Shown piece after piece: positions 1 to 7,785 of a DNA stretch of 64,000 nucleotides. Both the position numbers and the translations under genes were made by a program. Origin of the DNA: Uliginosibacterium paludis (GTDB lineage: Bacteria > Pseudomonadota > Gammaproteobacteria > Burkholderiales > Rhodocyclaceae). Every line of letters begins with the position of its first letter. Positions within the stretch are counted from its first letter, which is position 1. The notes beneath the pieces are model-generated. The model did not search any database and was not told the DNA's origin. It worked only from the letters and a program-made list of their open reading frames with translations. The stretch spans positions 124,001 to 188,000 of the forward strand of contig NZ_JBDIVF010000004.1 of NCBI RefSeq assembly GCF_039631355.1, in the 5' to 3' direction.

Positions 1-12
1 CACCTCCTCGTA

Positions 13-41
13 CCGGAAGCAGGCCAAATGCCGGCTTCCGG
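13..41. other. Inverted repeat before the pseudouridine synthase gene
   Basis: CCGGAAGC (13-20) pairs with GCTTCCGG (34-41), and an inner GGC/GCC pair leaves a short loop. No T-run follows, so it is either a weak terminator of a gene ending left of the window or a leader hairpin of the downstream gene. Confidence 0.4.
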
Positions 42-80
42 GCTACGCTTGTAAATTCCCCTGAAGAAGAAAAACAGATC

Positions 81-2063
81 ATGGCTGACGACAGCAAACG
101 CTCGAAACTCTCCCTTCCCAGCCGCCCGGCTGAAACAGCCGGGGCCGAACGCCGCACGCGTCCGCCGGTGCGCGGTTCAAGCAAGCCGCGACCGCCCAAG
201 CCCGCCGAACGTCAGCCGCGGGAAGAGCGTGCGCCCCGTACCGGGCGCGGTTTCGACGAGCGCCCCCGCGGCGGTTTCCGCGACGGCGAACGCGGTCCGG
301 ACAGGGAGCGTGGCTTCGGCGAAGGCCGCAACCGTGATGAGCGGTCGCCCCGCCGGGATGGCGAGGCCCGCGGCTTCGGCGATCGTGGCCCGCGCAGCGC
401 CGGTGATCGCGCCCCGCGGGAAGGTTTCCGCAATCAGCCGGATCGCGGTTTCCGGGACGAGCGCCCGCGCCGTGAAGGCTTCGGCGAGCGCTCGCCGCGC
501 CCCTATGGCGAGCGTCGCGATGCCCCACGCGGTGAAGATCGCCGCAGCTTTGCACCACGGGCCGAAAGCGAACGGCGCGGCTTTGGCGAACGCTTGCCGC
601 GCGAAGAATTCCGCGGCACGGCTGGACGCAATTTCGACGAACGCCGCCCACGCGAAGATCGTCCGCCACGCCGTGACGGCGAGCGCCCTGCCCGCAGTTT
701 TGTCGACCGTGGCCCGCAGGGTCGCGACGACCGCCGCCCGGCCGGCAACCGTGATACCCGGCCGCAACGCGGCTTCCGTGACGATGGTGGTGACCGCCGC
801 TTCGGCAACGAAGGCCACATGCGTCAGGACAGCGAACGCGGCAGCCGCCGGCCCGCATTCGAAGGCCGCGACGGCTATCGCGACCCCGCCCCGCGCGGCG
901 AGCGCTTTGACCCTGCCCGTGGCGGCGAACGCCGCAGCTTCCGCGATGCCGAGCGACCGCGCAACGAACGGAACTTCGGCGAGCGTGATGATGGACACCG
1001 CGAAGAGCGTCGCCCGCATGGCGAACGGCCGGCCTTCCGCAATGAGGAGCGCCCTGCCCGCCCGGCATTCCGCGACAACGCCTCCCGCAGCTACGGGGAG
1101 CGTCCGCGCCGCGACATCGAACGCGACGGCCCGGCACCGGCCCCCAGATTCGGTGACGACATGATGCCGGCAGCTCCGCGCGGCAACAGCTTTGGCCGCA
1201 GCCGTGCCGAAGCGCGCCCGGATCGCGGCGACAGCCCCGCTCCGACGCAGGACTTCGAGCCCCAGCGCCCGCGCCGCCCGGCGCCGCCCGAGCGCTACGC
1301 CAATCCGCCGGCCGTACACGCCGAGGACGCGCTCGATGCGATGCGTCTTTCCAAGCGCATGTCGGAGCTGGGCCTGTGCTCGCGCCGCGAGGCCGATGAA
1401 TACATCGAGCGTGGCTGGGTCACGGTCGATGGAGAAGTCGTGGCCGAACTGGGCGCGAAGGTCACGCCGGACCAGAAGATCGAACTCAATGCGGTGGCAG
1501 AGGAAATGCAGTTGCGCCGCGTCACCATCCTGATCAACAAGCCCATCGGTTATGTCTCGGGCCAGGCTGAAGACGGCTATGAGCCGGCTGCCGTGCTGAT
1601 CACCCCCGAAAACCACTGGACAGACGACCCGGTGCGGCGGCGTTTCGAGTCCCGCCTGGTGCGCAAGCTGGCACCTGCCGGGCGCCTGGACATCGACTCC
1701 ACCGGCCTGCTGGTGCTGACTCAGGACGGCCGTGTGGCCAAGCAGCTGATCGGCGAATACAGCTCGGTCGAGAAGGAATATCTGGTGCGCGTGGAAGGCG
1801 AGCTGAGCGAGGAAGGCATGCGCCTGCTGCATCACGGCCTGACACTTGACGGCGTCGAGCTGCTGCCGGCCAAGGTGAGCTGGCAGAACGAAGACCAGCT
1901 GCGCTTCGTGCTGCAGGAAGGCCGCAAGCGCCAGATCCGCCGCATGTGCGAAATGGTGGGTCTGAAGGTGGTCGGTCTCAAGCGCATCCGCATCGGCCGC
2001 ATCCCGCTGGGCAAGCTGCCGGTGGGCCAATGGCGCTACCTGGGCGAACACGAGGAATTCTGA
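81..2063 (+). CDS. 23S rRNA pseudouridine synthase (RluF/RluB type) with long disordered N-terminus
   Basis: The product (660 aa) isomerises a uridine of 23S rRNA to pseudouridine. An S4 RNA-binding domain starts near residue 421 (LSKRMSELGLCSRREADEYI). The RsuA-family catalytic motif AGRLD places the likely nucleophile at Asp537, and the family's RKRQIRRM element lies near residue 615. The C-terminal half is normal for RluF/RluB. The style LINKPIGYVS and the C-terminal LPVGQW favour RluF, but the exact target base is not certain. Residues 1 to about 415 are unusual: low-complexity Arg, Gly, Asp, Glu and Pro with repeated GFRDER, RGFGER and RPRRE-like words, surely disordered. An internal ATG at 1341 could start a compact enzyme, but the extension is in frame without stops and the first ATG follows a purine-rich tract (GAAGAAGAAAAA). 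Confidence 0.93.
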   Translation: MADDSKRSKLSLPSRPAETAGAERRTRPPVRGSSKPRPPKPAERQPREERAPRTGRGFDERPRGGFRDGERGPDRERGFGEGRNRDERSPRRDGEARGFGDRGPRSAGDRAPREGFRNQPDRGFRDERPRREGFGERSPRPYGERRDAPRGEDRRSFAPRAESERRGFGERLPREEFRGTAGRNFDERRPREDRPPRRDGERPARSFVDRGPQGRDDRRPAGNRDTRPQRGFRDDGGDRRFGNEGHMRQDSERGSRRPAFEGRDGYRDPAPRGERFDPARGGERRSFRDAERPRNERNFGERDDGHREERRPHGERPAFRNEERPARPAFRDNASRSYGERPRRDIERDGPAPAPRFGDDMMPAAPRGNSFGRSRAEARPDRGDSPAPTQDFEPQRPRRPAPPERYANPPAVHAEDALDAMRLSKRMSELGLCSRREADEYIERGWVTVDGEVVAELGAKVTPDQKIELNAVAEEMQLRRVTILINKPIGYVSGQAEDGYEPAAVLITPENHWTDDPVRRRFESRLVRKLAPAGRLDIDSTGLLVLTQDGRVAKQLIGEYSSVEKEYLVRVEGELSEEGMRLLHHGLTLDGVELLPAKVSWQNEDQLRFVLQEGRKRQIRRMCEMVGLKVVGLKRIRIGRIPLGKLPVGQWRYLGEHEEF

Positions 2064-2083
2064 GTCCGGGCATACGCCATGAG

Positions 2084-2113
2084 CACGGGCCGCTTCTGCG
2101 GCCCGTGTCGTTT
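2084..2113 (+). terminator. Rho-independent terminator after the pseudouridine synthase
   Basis: Perfect 10-bp stem CACGGGCCGC / GCGGCCCGTG with a TTCT loop, followed by TCGTTT. The remaining bases up to 2327 show no gene. Confidence 0.75.
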
Positions 2114-2327
2114 CCGCCGACTGCTCTCCAACCCCGGCCAGCTGACTGCAGCGGGCGCCCCCCCGTTCGTCCGGATCGAGGCGAAAAGCCCTGCGCCCGG
2201 GTATCGGAGCGCCAGTCCGGTGACCATACTGTGACAGGCAGCGGCAAGAGACGACCATTGCAGGTCACGACGCAGACGATCAACGCGGACACACACCGCG
2301 TGCTGCCGGATTCAGGGAGGAAGCTCG

Positions 2328-3368
2328 ATGGCAGATGCGAGGCTGGTGTTTCTGGACGGCTGCAGAGGCGTGGCGGCCCTCATCGTGGTACTGCTCCATG
2401 CCAGTGCGCCGTTCTGGCCAAAGGCCATGATCTTTGCCAACCTGGCGGTGGATTTCTTCTTCATGCTCAGCGCCTTCGTCCTGATGCATGCCTATGCAGA
2501 CCGGATCCGGGCGGGTCTGGGATTGAAACGATTCCTCTACATTCGCTGGCTCCGGCTCTTTCCGCTGCATGCCACCGGACTGCTGCTGGGACTGCTGCTC
2601 TTCGCCGGCCGCTATGGATTCACCCCCGAGGCCGTCTTCTCCTTTGTCCTGAATCTGGTCTTCCTGCCCTCACCTCATGTGCTGGCCGAAGGCTGGCCCT
2701 CCGCGTTCGGACTCAACATCCCGGCCTGGTCGCTGGCCTTCGAATGGCTCGCGAACCTTCTGCTGATCCTGGTTTTCGTTCGCCTGAGCCCGCGCACCAT
2801 GCGCTACGTAACCGCCGTTGTGGGCGTGCTGTATGCCGCGCAGCTACTGGGGCTGCAGCAGCTCTGGGCAGGCGGCAGCTTCGACAATCTGCATCTGGGC
2901 GTGTTGCGCGTGCTCTATCCCTTCTCGCTGGGCATCTGCCTCTGGCACGCCTGGAAAGCCGGCCCGGTCACTACCGAGCCGCCACACCGCGCCGGCATGC
3001 TGGTCGCGCTGCTGATTGCCGTGCTGCTGGCGCCCTCGGGCAGCAGCACCTGGAATGCCACTTTCATGTTCTGCGCGATTTCGCTGGCGTTCCCGCTGAT
3101 CATCCGGATCGGAGCAAATGTCGCGACAAGGGGTCACGCGGCCAGCATCATGCTGTTCCTGGGCCACATCTCCTACGGCCTTTATGTCACGCATGCAGCG
3201 GTGCTGCGCGTTTTCACGACGATCTGGCGCACGATCCAGCCGGACCCGGCCCTGCTGCCGCTGCTGATGCTGATTGAAACCGCACTGACCGTGCTGCTGG
3301 CGTGGCTGCTGACGCGCTGGTTCGACGCACCGGCGCGTGCCGGTCTCAAGCGCTGGAAGCCGGCCTGA
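2328..3368 (+). CDS. Acyltransferase family 3 membrane protein (OafA/YrhL type)
   Basis: 346 aa integral membrane protein of the acyltransferase-3 family, which transfers acyl groups (often acetyl) to envelope sugars or other extracytoplasmic acceptors. The N-terminal block LDGCRGVAALIVVLLHA carries the family's RG and catalytic-type His, followed by FFFMLSAFVLMHAY, which matches the usual F-x-L-S-G/A-F motif. About ten hydrophobic segments follow to the C-terminus. There is no SGNH domain. It stands alone between a terminator and a convergent HD-GYP gene, so the acceptor cannot be inferred. The ATG is preceded by GGGAGGAAGCTCG, a good ribosome binding site. Confidence 0.9.
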   Translation: MADARLVFLDGCRGVAALIVVLLHASAPFWPKAMIFANLAVDFFFMLSAFVLMHAYADRIRAGLGLKRFLYIRWLRLFPLHATGLLLGLLLFAGRYGFTPEAVFSFVLNLVFLPSPHVLAEGWPSAFGLNIPAWSLAFEWLANLLLILVFVRLSPRTMRYVTAVVGVLYAAQLLGLQQLWAGGSFDNLHLGVLRVLYPFSLGICLWHAWKAGPVTTEPPHRAGMLVALLIAVLLAPSGSSTWNATFMFCAISLAFPLIIRIGANVATRGHAASIMLFLGHISYGLYVTHAAVLRVFTTIWRTIQPDPALLPLLMLIETALTVLLAWLLTRWFDAPARAGLKRWKPA

Positions 3369-3391
3369 GCCCACCGGCTGCTTCAGGCCGG
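3360..3391. terminator. Bidirectional terminator between convergent genes
   Basis: CCGGCCTGA (3360-3368) pairs with TCAGGCCGG (3383-3391). The repeat contains the stop codons of both convergent genes, so one hairpin probably ends both transcripts. There is no T-run. Confidence 0.55.
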
Positions 3392-4228
3392 AAGATGGCC
3401 TACCGCATCCAGGATCATGCGTGAGATGAGCTCGGCATCGGGCTCGGGCACCGCCACGGCAGCGCCGCCTTTGCCACCGGTCGGAACCAGCCTGACACCC
3501 GCCTTGCGCTCGACCACGAACTCGTCGGCACAAAGGCGGCAGTAGACGCGGTCGCCCTCCTGATGGGTGCGGAACACGCTGACGACCGGACCGCACTTCG
3601 GGCATTCCTGCACCGGAACGCCCAGATCCGAATGACCGAACACATGCGCCATGGCACCTGCCCGCGCCAGCGATACGAAACGCGCGCCGAACTCCGCATC
3701 GAACTCCGCCCCGAGCCCCTTCTCGATCACGTCGAGCGCCGTATCGAGCGGCAGCGCACGACGGTAAGGACGCACACTGGTCATGGCGTCAAACGCATCC
3801 GCGATGCCGATCATGCGAGCCGCGAGTGGAATCTCGAGCCCCTTCAGTCCGTCCGGATAGCCCCGGCCATCGGGGCGCTCATGGTGGTGGCGGATGGCCG
3901 CGGAGAGGAAAGACTCCATCGGATGCCCGGCAAGCAGCCGCACACCCACGTTCGAGTGCTCCTTGACCACGTCATATTCGGACTGGATGAGATGATCGGG
4001 GCTCAGCAGCAGGCTGTCGGTAATGCCGATCTTGCCCAGGTCGTGCAGGAAGCCCGCGATCGACACCTGGGCAATGGTGAGCTCGTCCTGCACACTGCCC
4101 TCGGCCAGGATCTTGGCATAACGCGATACGCGCCAGGCATGGCCGACGGTATAGGGGTCCCGTGCCTCGACCATGGCTGCCATGGTGTAGAGGCCGGTCA
4201 GTTGCCTTGCTGTTTCTGCCTGCATCAT
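3383..4228 (-). CDS. HD-GYP domain cyclic-di-GMP phosphodiesterase with C-terminal zinc-ribbon-like motif
   Basis: 281 aa. HD-GYP enzymes hydrolyse cyclic-di-GMP. Seen here: HD at residues 62-63 in FLHDLGKIG, HHHERPDGRGYP with GYP at 123-125, and the conserved DAFDAMTS segment near 145. There is no receiver or other sensory domain; the HD domain starts within 30 residues of the N-terminus. The C-terminal tail has two Cys pairs (C209/C212 and C230/C233), which suggests a small zinc site unusual for the family. I chose ATG 4228 because GGAG sits 7 bases before it; ATG 4258 in the same frame is an alternative. The preceding gene (4299-4592) and etfBA run in the same direction. Confidence 0.88.
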   Translation of the reverse strand: MMQAETARQLTGLYTMAAMVEARDPYTVGHAWRVSRYAKILAEGSVQDELTIAQVSIAGFLHDLGKIGITDSLLLSPDHLIQSEYDVVKEHSNVGVRLLAGHPMESFLSAAIRHHHERPDGRGYPDGLKGLEIPLAARMIGIADAFDAMTSVRPYRRALPLDTALDVIEKGLGAEFDAEFGARFVSLARAGAMAHVFGHSDLGVPVQECPKCGPVVSVFRTHQEGDRVYCRLCADEFVVERKAGVRLVPTGGKGGAAVAVPEPDAELISRMILDAVGHLPA

Positions 4229-4298
4229 CGCAAAACTCCAGTTTCCGTTGGCCGCCATGATAGCAACGGCTCCGGGCACCCGCGCCCGGCATTTTCCC

Positions 4299-4592
4299 TC
4301 ACGCCAGCAAGCGCTCGCGCAATGACTCGAGCGCAGCGGCATCGAGCCCCGGCCCGACTTCACGCACGAAGGGCAGCAACTGCGCCAGCGTACAGGACGA
4401 ACACGACGCCCAGGGCCGCATCTGCATGCTGCCATCGGCGAGCATGTCGAGACGCAGGGGCTGGCCATCGGCTTCGAAAAACAGCCAGCGCTGCGCTCGC
4501 AGGCCGGCGGCATCCCTGCCTGCGAGTGCGGACGCGCGCGTGGCGTGAGATTCGAGCCGGGCCTGCTCCGAATCGAAGACGTAGAGACTCAC
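4299..4592 (-). CDS. Small hypothetical protein downstream of etfA
   Basis: 97 aa, starting with GTG in a GTGA overlap with the etfA stop codon, so it is translationally coupled to the ETF operon. No family is recognised. It contains a three-Cys cluster (SCSSCT, near residues 63-67), is otherwise soluble, and has no signal peptide. The overlap and the ORF's good codon use support it as a real gene. A function in or near electron-transfer flavoprotein metabolism is only suggested by position. Confidence 0.7.
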   Translation of the reverse strand: MSLYVFDSEQARLESHATRASALAGRDAAGLRAQRWLFFEADGQPLRLDMLADGSMQMRPWASCSSCTLAQLLPFVREVGPGLDAAALESLRERLLA

Positions 4593-5533
4593 CCGCCGAG
4601 CTCCGCGAGCAACTGCGGCAGGATTTCTGCGGCTTCGCCCACCAGCCCGAAGTCGGCGTGCCTGAAGATCTCGGCTTCGGGATCCTTGTTGATCGCGACG
4701 ATGCAGCCGGCATTGCGCATGCCGGAGAGATGCTGAAGCGCACCCGAGATGCCGACCGCGAGATACAGCTCCGGTTCTACCGTCTTGCCGGTTTGCCCCA
4801 CCTGCCAGTCGTTGGGCGCAAAACCCGCGTCCACCGCCGCGCGGGTCGCCGCCGGAGCGGCACCGAAACGATCGGCCAGCGGCAGGAGCAGGCGCTCGAA
4901 AGCCTCGGCCGAGCCCAGGCCACGCCCTCCTGACACCACCACGCGGGCGGCTTCGAGTGGCGGCCGGCTGCCGGTGTCATGCAGCTCGCGGGAGACGACC
5001 TGGCTCACGCCCATGTCGGGCCCCGCCGGCAGCTCGCTGATCGTGGCCGGCGCCGGGCCCGCAGCGGCGGGTTCGAAGGCGGCCGCATGAATGCTCAAGA
5101 GCCGCACCGGCTCGTCGCACTGCACGGTTTCGATCACGTTGCCGGCATGGCTCGGCCGCTGGAAGCAGTCCGGAGCCAGAATCCGCGTCACGCCGGAAAC
5201 CGGCGCCACATCCAGCATGGCGGCCACCCGGGGCGCCAGCGCCTTGCCGAAGCTTGAGGCGGAGAACAGCACATGGCTGTAGCTGCCGGCGAGCTGGGCG
5301 ATCACCATGGCGAGATTCTCGGCCAGCAGATCGGCGTAGTGCGGCGCATCGAGCAAACGCACCCGGCTCACGCCGGTCAGCAAGGCCGCCGCATCGGCCA
5401 CTGCATCACAGCCATGACCGATGACCAGCACATCGACCGGCGCGTCGAGCGGGCGGGCCGCGGTCAGCACGCGCGCGGCGAGCGGCGAGAGCTTGCGGTT
5501 GTCATGATCCGCAACGAGCAGGGTCCTCATCAT
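4589..5533 (-). CDS. etfA: Electron transfer flavoprotein subunit alpha
   Basis: 314 aa. With EtfB it forms the soluble heterodimer that carries electrons from acyl-CoA and other dehydrogenases to ETF:ubiquinone oxidoreductase. The C-terminal FAD-binding domain is clear: VVSGGRGLG near residue 200, then GQTGKTVEPELYLAVGISGA and AGCIVAINKDPEAEIF, which are the standard ETF-alpha signature elements. The start overlaps the etfB stop as ATGA (5530-5533); a second ATG follows at once. Length is normal. Confidence 0.95.
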   Translation of the reverse strand: MMRTLLVADHDNRKLSPLAARVLTAARPLDAPVDVLVIGHGCDAVADAAALLTGVSRVRLLDAPHYADLLAENLAMVIAQLAGSYSHVLFSASSFGKALAPRVAAMLDVAPVSGVTRILAPDCFQRPSHAGNVIETVQCDEPVRLLSIHAAAFEPAAAGPAPATISELPAGPDMGVSQVVSRELHDTGSRPPLEAARVVVSGGRGLGSAEAFERLLLPLADRFGAAPAATRAAVDAGFAPNDWQVGQTGKTVEPELYLAVGISGALQHLSGMRNAGCIVAINKDPEAEIFRHADFGLVGEAAEILPQLLAELGG

Positions 5534-6291
5534 GCCTGGGCCTCCGCGTCTGCCAGAAAAGGCTTCAGCCGGCCGGCCAGCGCGCTCACCGAGTCCAGCA
5601 TTTCGCCCGGCAGGCGCTCAGGCGGCGCTTCACTGCGCAGTACCCGCAGGCGCGGCATGAAATCGACACCGAAGGATTCTGCCGGCATGAGCTCGATGGT
5701 CTTGCGCCGCGCCTTCATGGTGTTGGCCAGGGTCACGAAACGCGGCAGGTTGAGGCGCAGATCCGTCGTCACCAGAGCCGGCAGGCTGAGCGAGAGGGTC
5801 TCGAGCCCGCCATCGATCTCGCGACGGACTTCCACTCGATCGGCCTTCACGCTCAGCGCCGAGGCGAAGCAGCCCTGCGGCCAGCCCAGCATCGCGGCGA
5901 GCATCGGTCCGGTTTGCGCCGCATCGCTGTCGGTCGCCTGCTTGCCCATCAGGATGAGCTGCGGCGCCTCCTGCAGGGCCAGCGCCTTGAGAAGTTTCGC
6001 CACGCCCAGCGGCTGCAGCGTGACCGGGGTATCGATCCGGATCGCCCGGTCGGCACCGAGCGCGAGGCCGTGCCGCAGGGTGTCCTGCACGGCAGCGTCG
6101 CCGCAGCTCGCGATCACGATCTCGGAGCAGATCCCTGCTTCACGCAATCTGAGTGCCTCTTCGAGCGCGATCTCATCGAAGGGATTCATCGCGTAGCGCA
6201 AGCCGGACTCATCCAGCCCGCTACCGTCGGGCTTCACCCGCACCCGGATTTCGTGGTCCACCACCCGTTTGACCGGCACCAGAATCTTCAC
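5530..6291 (-). CDS. etfB: Electron transfer flavoprotein subunit beta
   Basis: 253 aa from a GTG start at 6291 (VKILVPVKRVVD), placed there because AGGAG lies 6 bases upstream and this is the family's normal N-terminus; longer in-frame extension to 6426 reads as junk. AMP-binding and partner-interface segments are recognisable: RYAMNPFDEIALEEALRL, the LGADRAI segment, LILMGKQATDSDAAQTGPM, and the Leu-rich recognition loop followed by NTMKARRKTIE. It is the first gene of a leftward operon etfB-etfA-small ORF, and the HD-GYP gene may be co-transcribed. It is divergent from a TetR-type regulator 110 bases away. Confidence 0.95.
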   Translation of the reverse strand: MKILVPVKRVVDHEIRVRVKPDGSGLDESGLRYAMNPFDEIALEEALRLREAGICSEIVIASCGDAAVQDTLRHGLALGADRAIRIDTPVTLQPLGVAKLLKALALQEAPQLILMGKQATDSDAAQTGPMLAAMLGWPQGCFASALSVKADRVEVRREIDGGLETLSLSLPALVTTDLRLNLPRFVTLANTMKARRKTIELMPAESFGVDFMPRLRVLRSEAPPERLPGEMLDSVSALAGRLKPFLADAEAQA

Positions 6292-6401
6292 GCCCTGCTC
6301 CTGCTGAAACACATCACCTGATCGACCGGACGCTGTCCGGCTTGTCCAATTCCTTCCGGGCAGGATAATACGTCGTCCTCCATTCCGCAGCCCGGCCCTC
6401 C

Positions 6402-7001
6402 ATGAGCAGTCAAGACACCGCATCACCCACCGCTTCGACCCGCAGTGCGCTGGATCGCGATGCCTGGATCCGCTTTGCCACCGGCGTGCTCGCCGAGGAA
6501 GGGCTCGAGGGCCTGCGCGTCGAAGTGCTGGCGCGCCGCCTCAAGGTAACCAAGGGCAGCTTCTACTGGCACTTCCGCGATCGCCAGGCGCTGCTCAACG
6601 CCATCGCGACGCAATGGCGCGACGAGCGTATCGGCGAGCTCTCGAGCCAGGTCGCCGTTGCACCGGAGCAAGCCATGCCACAGCTGCACCGGATCATCGA
6701 CACCTATGCCAACCAGCCCAACTTCAGCCGCATGAAGCTCGAGCTTGCCATCCGCGACTGGGCGCGGCGCGATCCGCTGGTGGCCTCGGTCGTGGAAGCG
6801 GTGGACCAGGCCCGCCTGCTCAACGCCACCCGCCTCTTCGAGCTGGCCGGATTCCCGCCCGCTCACGCCCACACCCGTGCGCTGCTGCTCTTCACCCATG
6901 TGTTCGGGCTTTCGATGATGATGTTCGAAAGAAGCATCGCCAGCGAAATTGCCGCCAGCCACTCCGCCATCGCGGCCCTGATCACTCGCCCGGCGGACTG
7001 A
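6402..7001 (+). CDS. TetR family transcriptional regulator
   Basis: 199 aa. An N-terminal TetR DNA-binding domain spans roughly residues 20-75, with recognition region VEVLARRLKVTKGSFYWHFRDRQALL. The C-terminal ligand domain is all-helical and not diagnostic. It is divergent from etfBA with about 110 bases between the starts, so control of the ETF operon and of itself from this shared region is a reasonable inference. The ligand is unknown; an acyl-CoA is possible, since several TetR regulators of fatty acid breakdown sit next to ETF genes. Confidence 0.9.
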   Translation: MSSQDTASPTASTRSALDRDAWIRFATGVLAEEGLEGLRVEVLARRLKVTKGSFYWHFRDRQALLNAIATQWRDERIGELSSQVAVAPEQAMPQLHRIIDTYANQPNFSRMKLELAIRDWARRDPLVASVVEAVDQARLLNATRLFELAGFPPAHAHTRALLLFTHVFGLSMMMFERSIASEIAASHSAIAALITRPAD

Positions 7002-7008
7002 TTCCGAC

Positions 7009-7027
7009 GCGCTTACAAGCGCTTACA
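7009..7027 (+). promoter_or_regulatory. Direct repeat GCGCTTACA x2, possible regulator site
   Basis: GCGCTTACA occurs at 7009-7017 and 7019-7027. The TTACA cores are one helical turn (10 bp) apart, which is the usual layout of an OmpR-family response regulator site. It lies about 100 bases before the EF-hand protein gene. Confidence 0.4.
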
Positions 7028-7129
7028 CATGCTTTCCGGCGCGAAACACATGCGCCCGTACCCCTGACTAGGATGCAGTAACCCGATGCACAAAAGGGTT
7101 ATCCAGACAGTCCAGCCAAGGAGTACATC

Positions 7130-7675
7130 ATGAAAACGAATCTCAGAACCCTCACCCTTCCGACGCTGCTCATGCTCGCGCTGGGCAGCGCGGCCGTGCT
7201 CGCGCAGAACACCACGCCCGGTACGCCGGGCGCACCGATGCAGGGGCGCGCCACCGAACGCTTCAAGGCGGCCGACACCGATGGTGACGGCATGCTCAGC
7301 AAGGAAGAAGCCCAGCGCGGCATGCCGCGCCTGGCAGAACGCTTTGCCGCGCTCGACACGAACCAGGACGGCAAGATCAGCGCCGACGAAATGCAGGCCA
7401 TGCGCAACAACATGCGCGGCGCCGGCAGGCCTGATGGTGCCGGTGTCGGTGCCGGCGCAGCGGGCGGCATGCGCCACGCCGCGATGCGCGGGGGCGGCAA
7501 GGCCGGAGCGGGCTGTGCCATGGGCGCGGCAGACAGCGAAGGCCGCGTGACTCGCGCCAGCGTCGAGAAAATGGGCCGCCCCGCCGCCCTGACCCGCTTT
7601 GATGCGCTCGACACCGACAAGGACGGCGTGCTCTCCGCCAGCGAGCAGGCCGCCTGCCCGATGCAGCGCAAATAA
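7130..7675 (+). CDS. Exported EF-hand calcium-binding protein
   Basis: 181 aa with an N-terminal signal peptide (hydrophobic residues 9-24, likely cleavage after VLA-25), so periplasmic or secreted. Three EF-hand loops of the D-x-D-x-D-G type are seen: DTDGDGMLSKEE (49-60), DTNQDGKISADE (76-87) and DTDKDGVLSASE (161-172). A glycine/methionine-rich linker (98-133) joins loops 2 and 3 and holds a degenerate loop-like DSEGRVTRASVE at 135-146. Two Cys (129 and 176) might form a disulfide, which fits dsbB nearby. The role is probably calcium or other metal binding; partner unknown. Confidence 0.85.
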   Translation: MKTNLRTLTLPTLLMLALGSAAVLAQNTTPGTPGAPMQGRATERFKAADTDGDGMLSKEEAQRGMPRLAERFAALDTNQDGKISADEMQAMRNNMRGAGRPDGAGVGAGAAGGMRHAAMRGGGKAGAGCAMGAADSEGRVTRASVEKMGRPAALTRFDALDTDKDGVLSASEQAACPMQRK

Positions 7676-7687
7676 AACCCGCACGCC

Positions 7688-7726
7688 GCGCGTCACCGGC
7701 AGGAAGCCTTCCTGCCGGTGACGCGC
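7688..7726 (+). terminator. Long hairpin after the EF-hand gene
   Basis: An 18-bp perfect stem (arms 7688-7705 and 7709-7726) with a 3-base loop lies 12 bases after the stop codon. No T-run follows. It could be a terminator or an mRNA-stabilising hairpin between the EF-hand gene and the next one. Confidence 0.55.
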
Positions 7727-7785
7727 CGGACGCCCGGGCAACTCCGACAGAGACCGATCAACGCAGGCATTCGGGGAGTTGCATC

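Noticed and set aside
177..2258. 693-aa frame opposite the pseudouridine synthase
   Set aside because: Arg/Ala-rich GC-driven shadow of the repetitive sense gene; no domain and no ribosome binding site.
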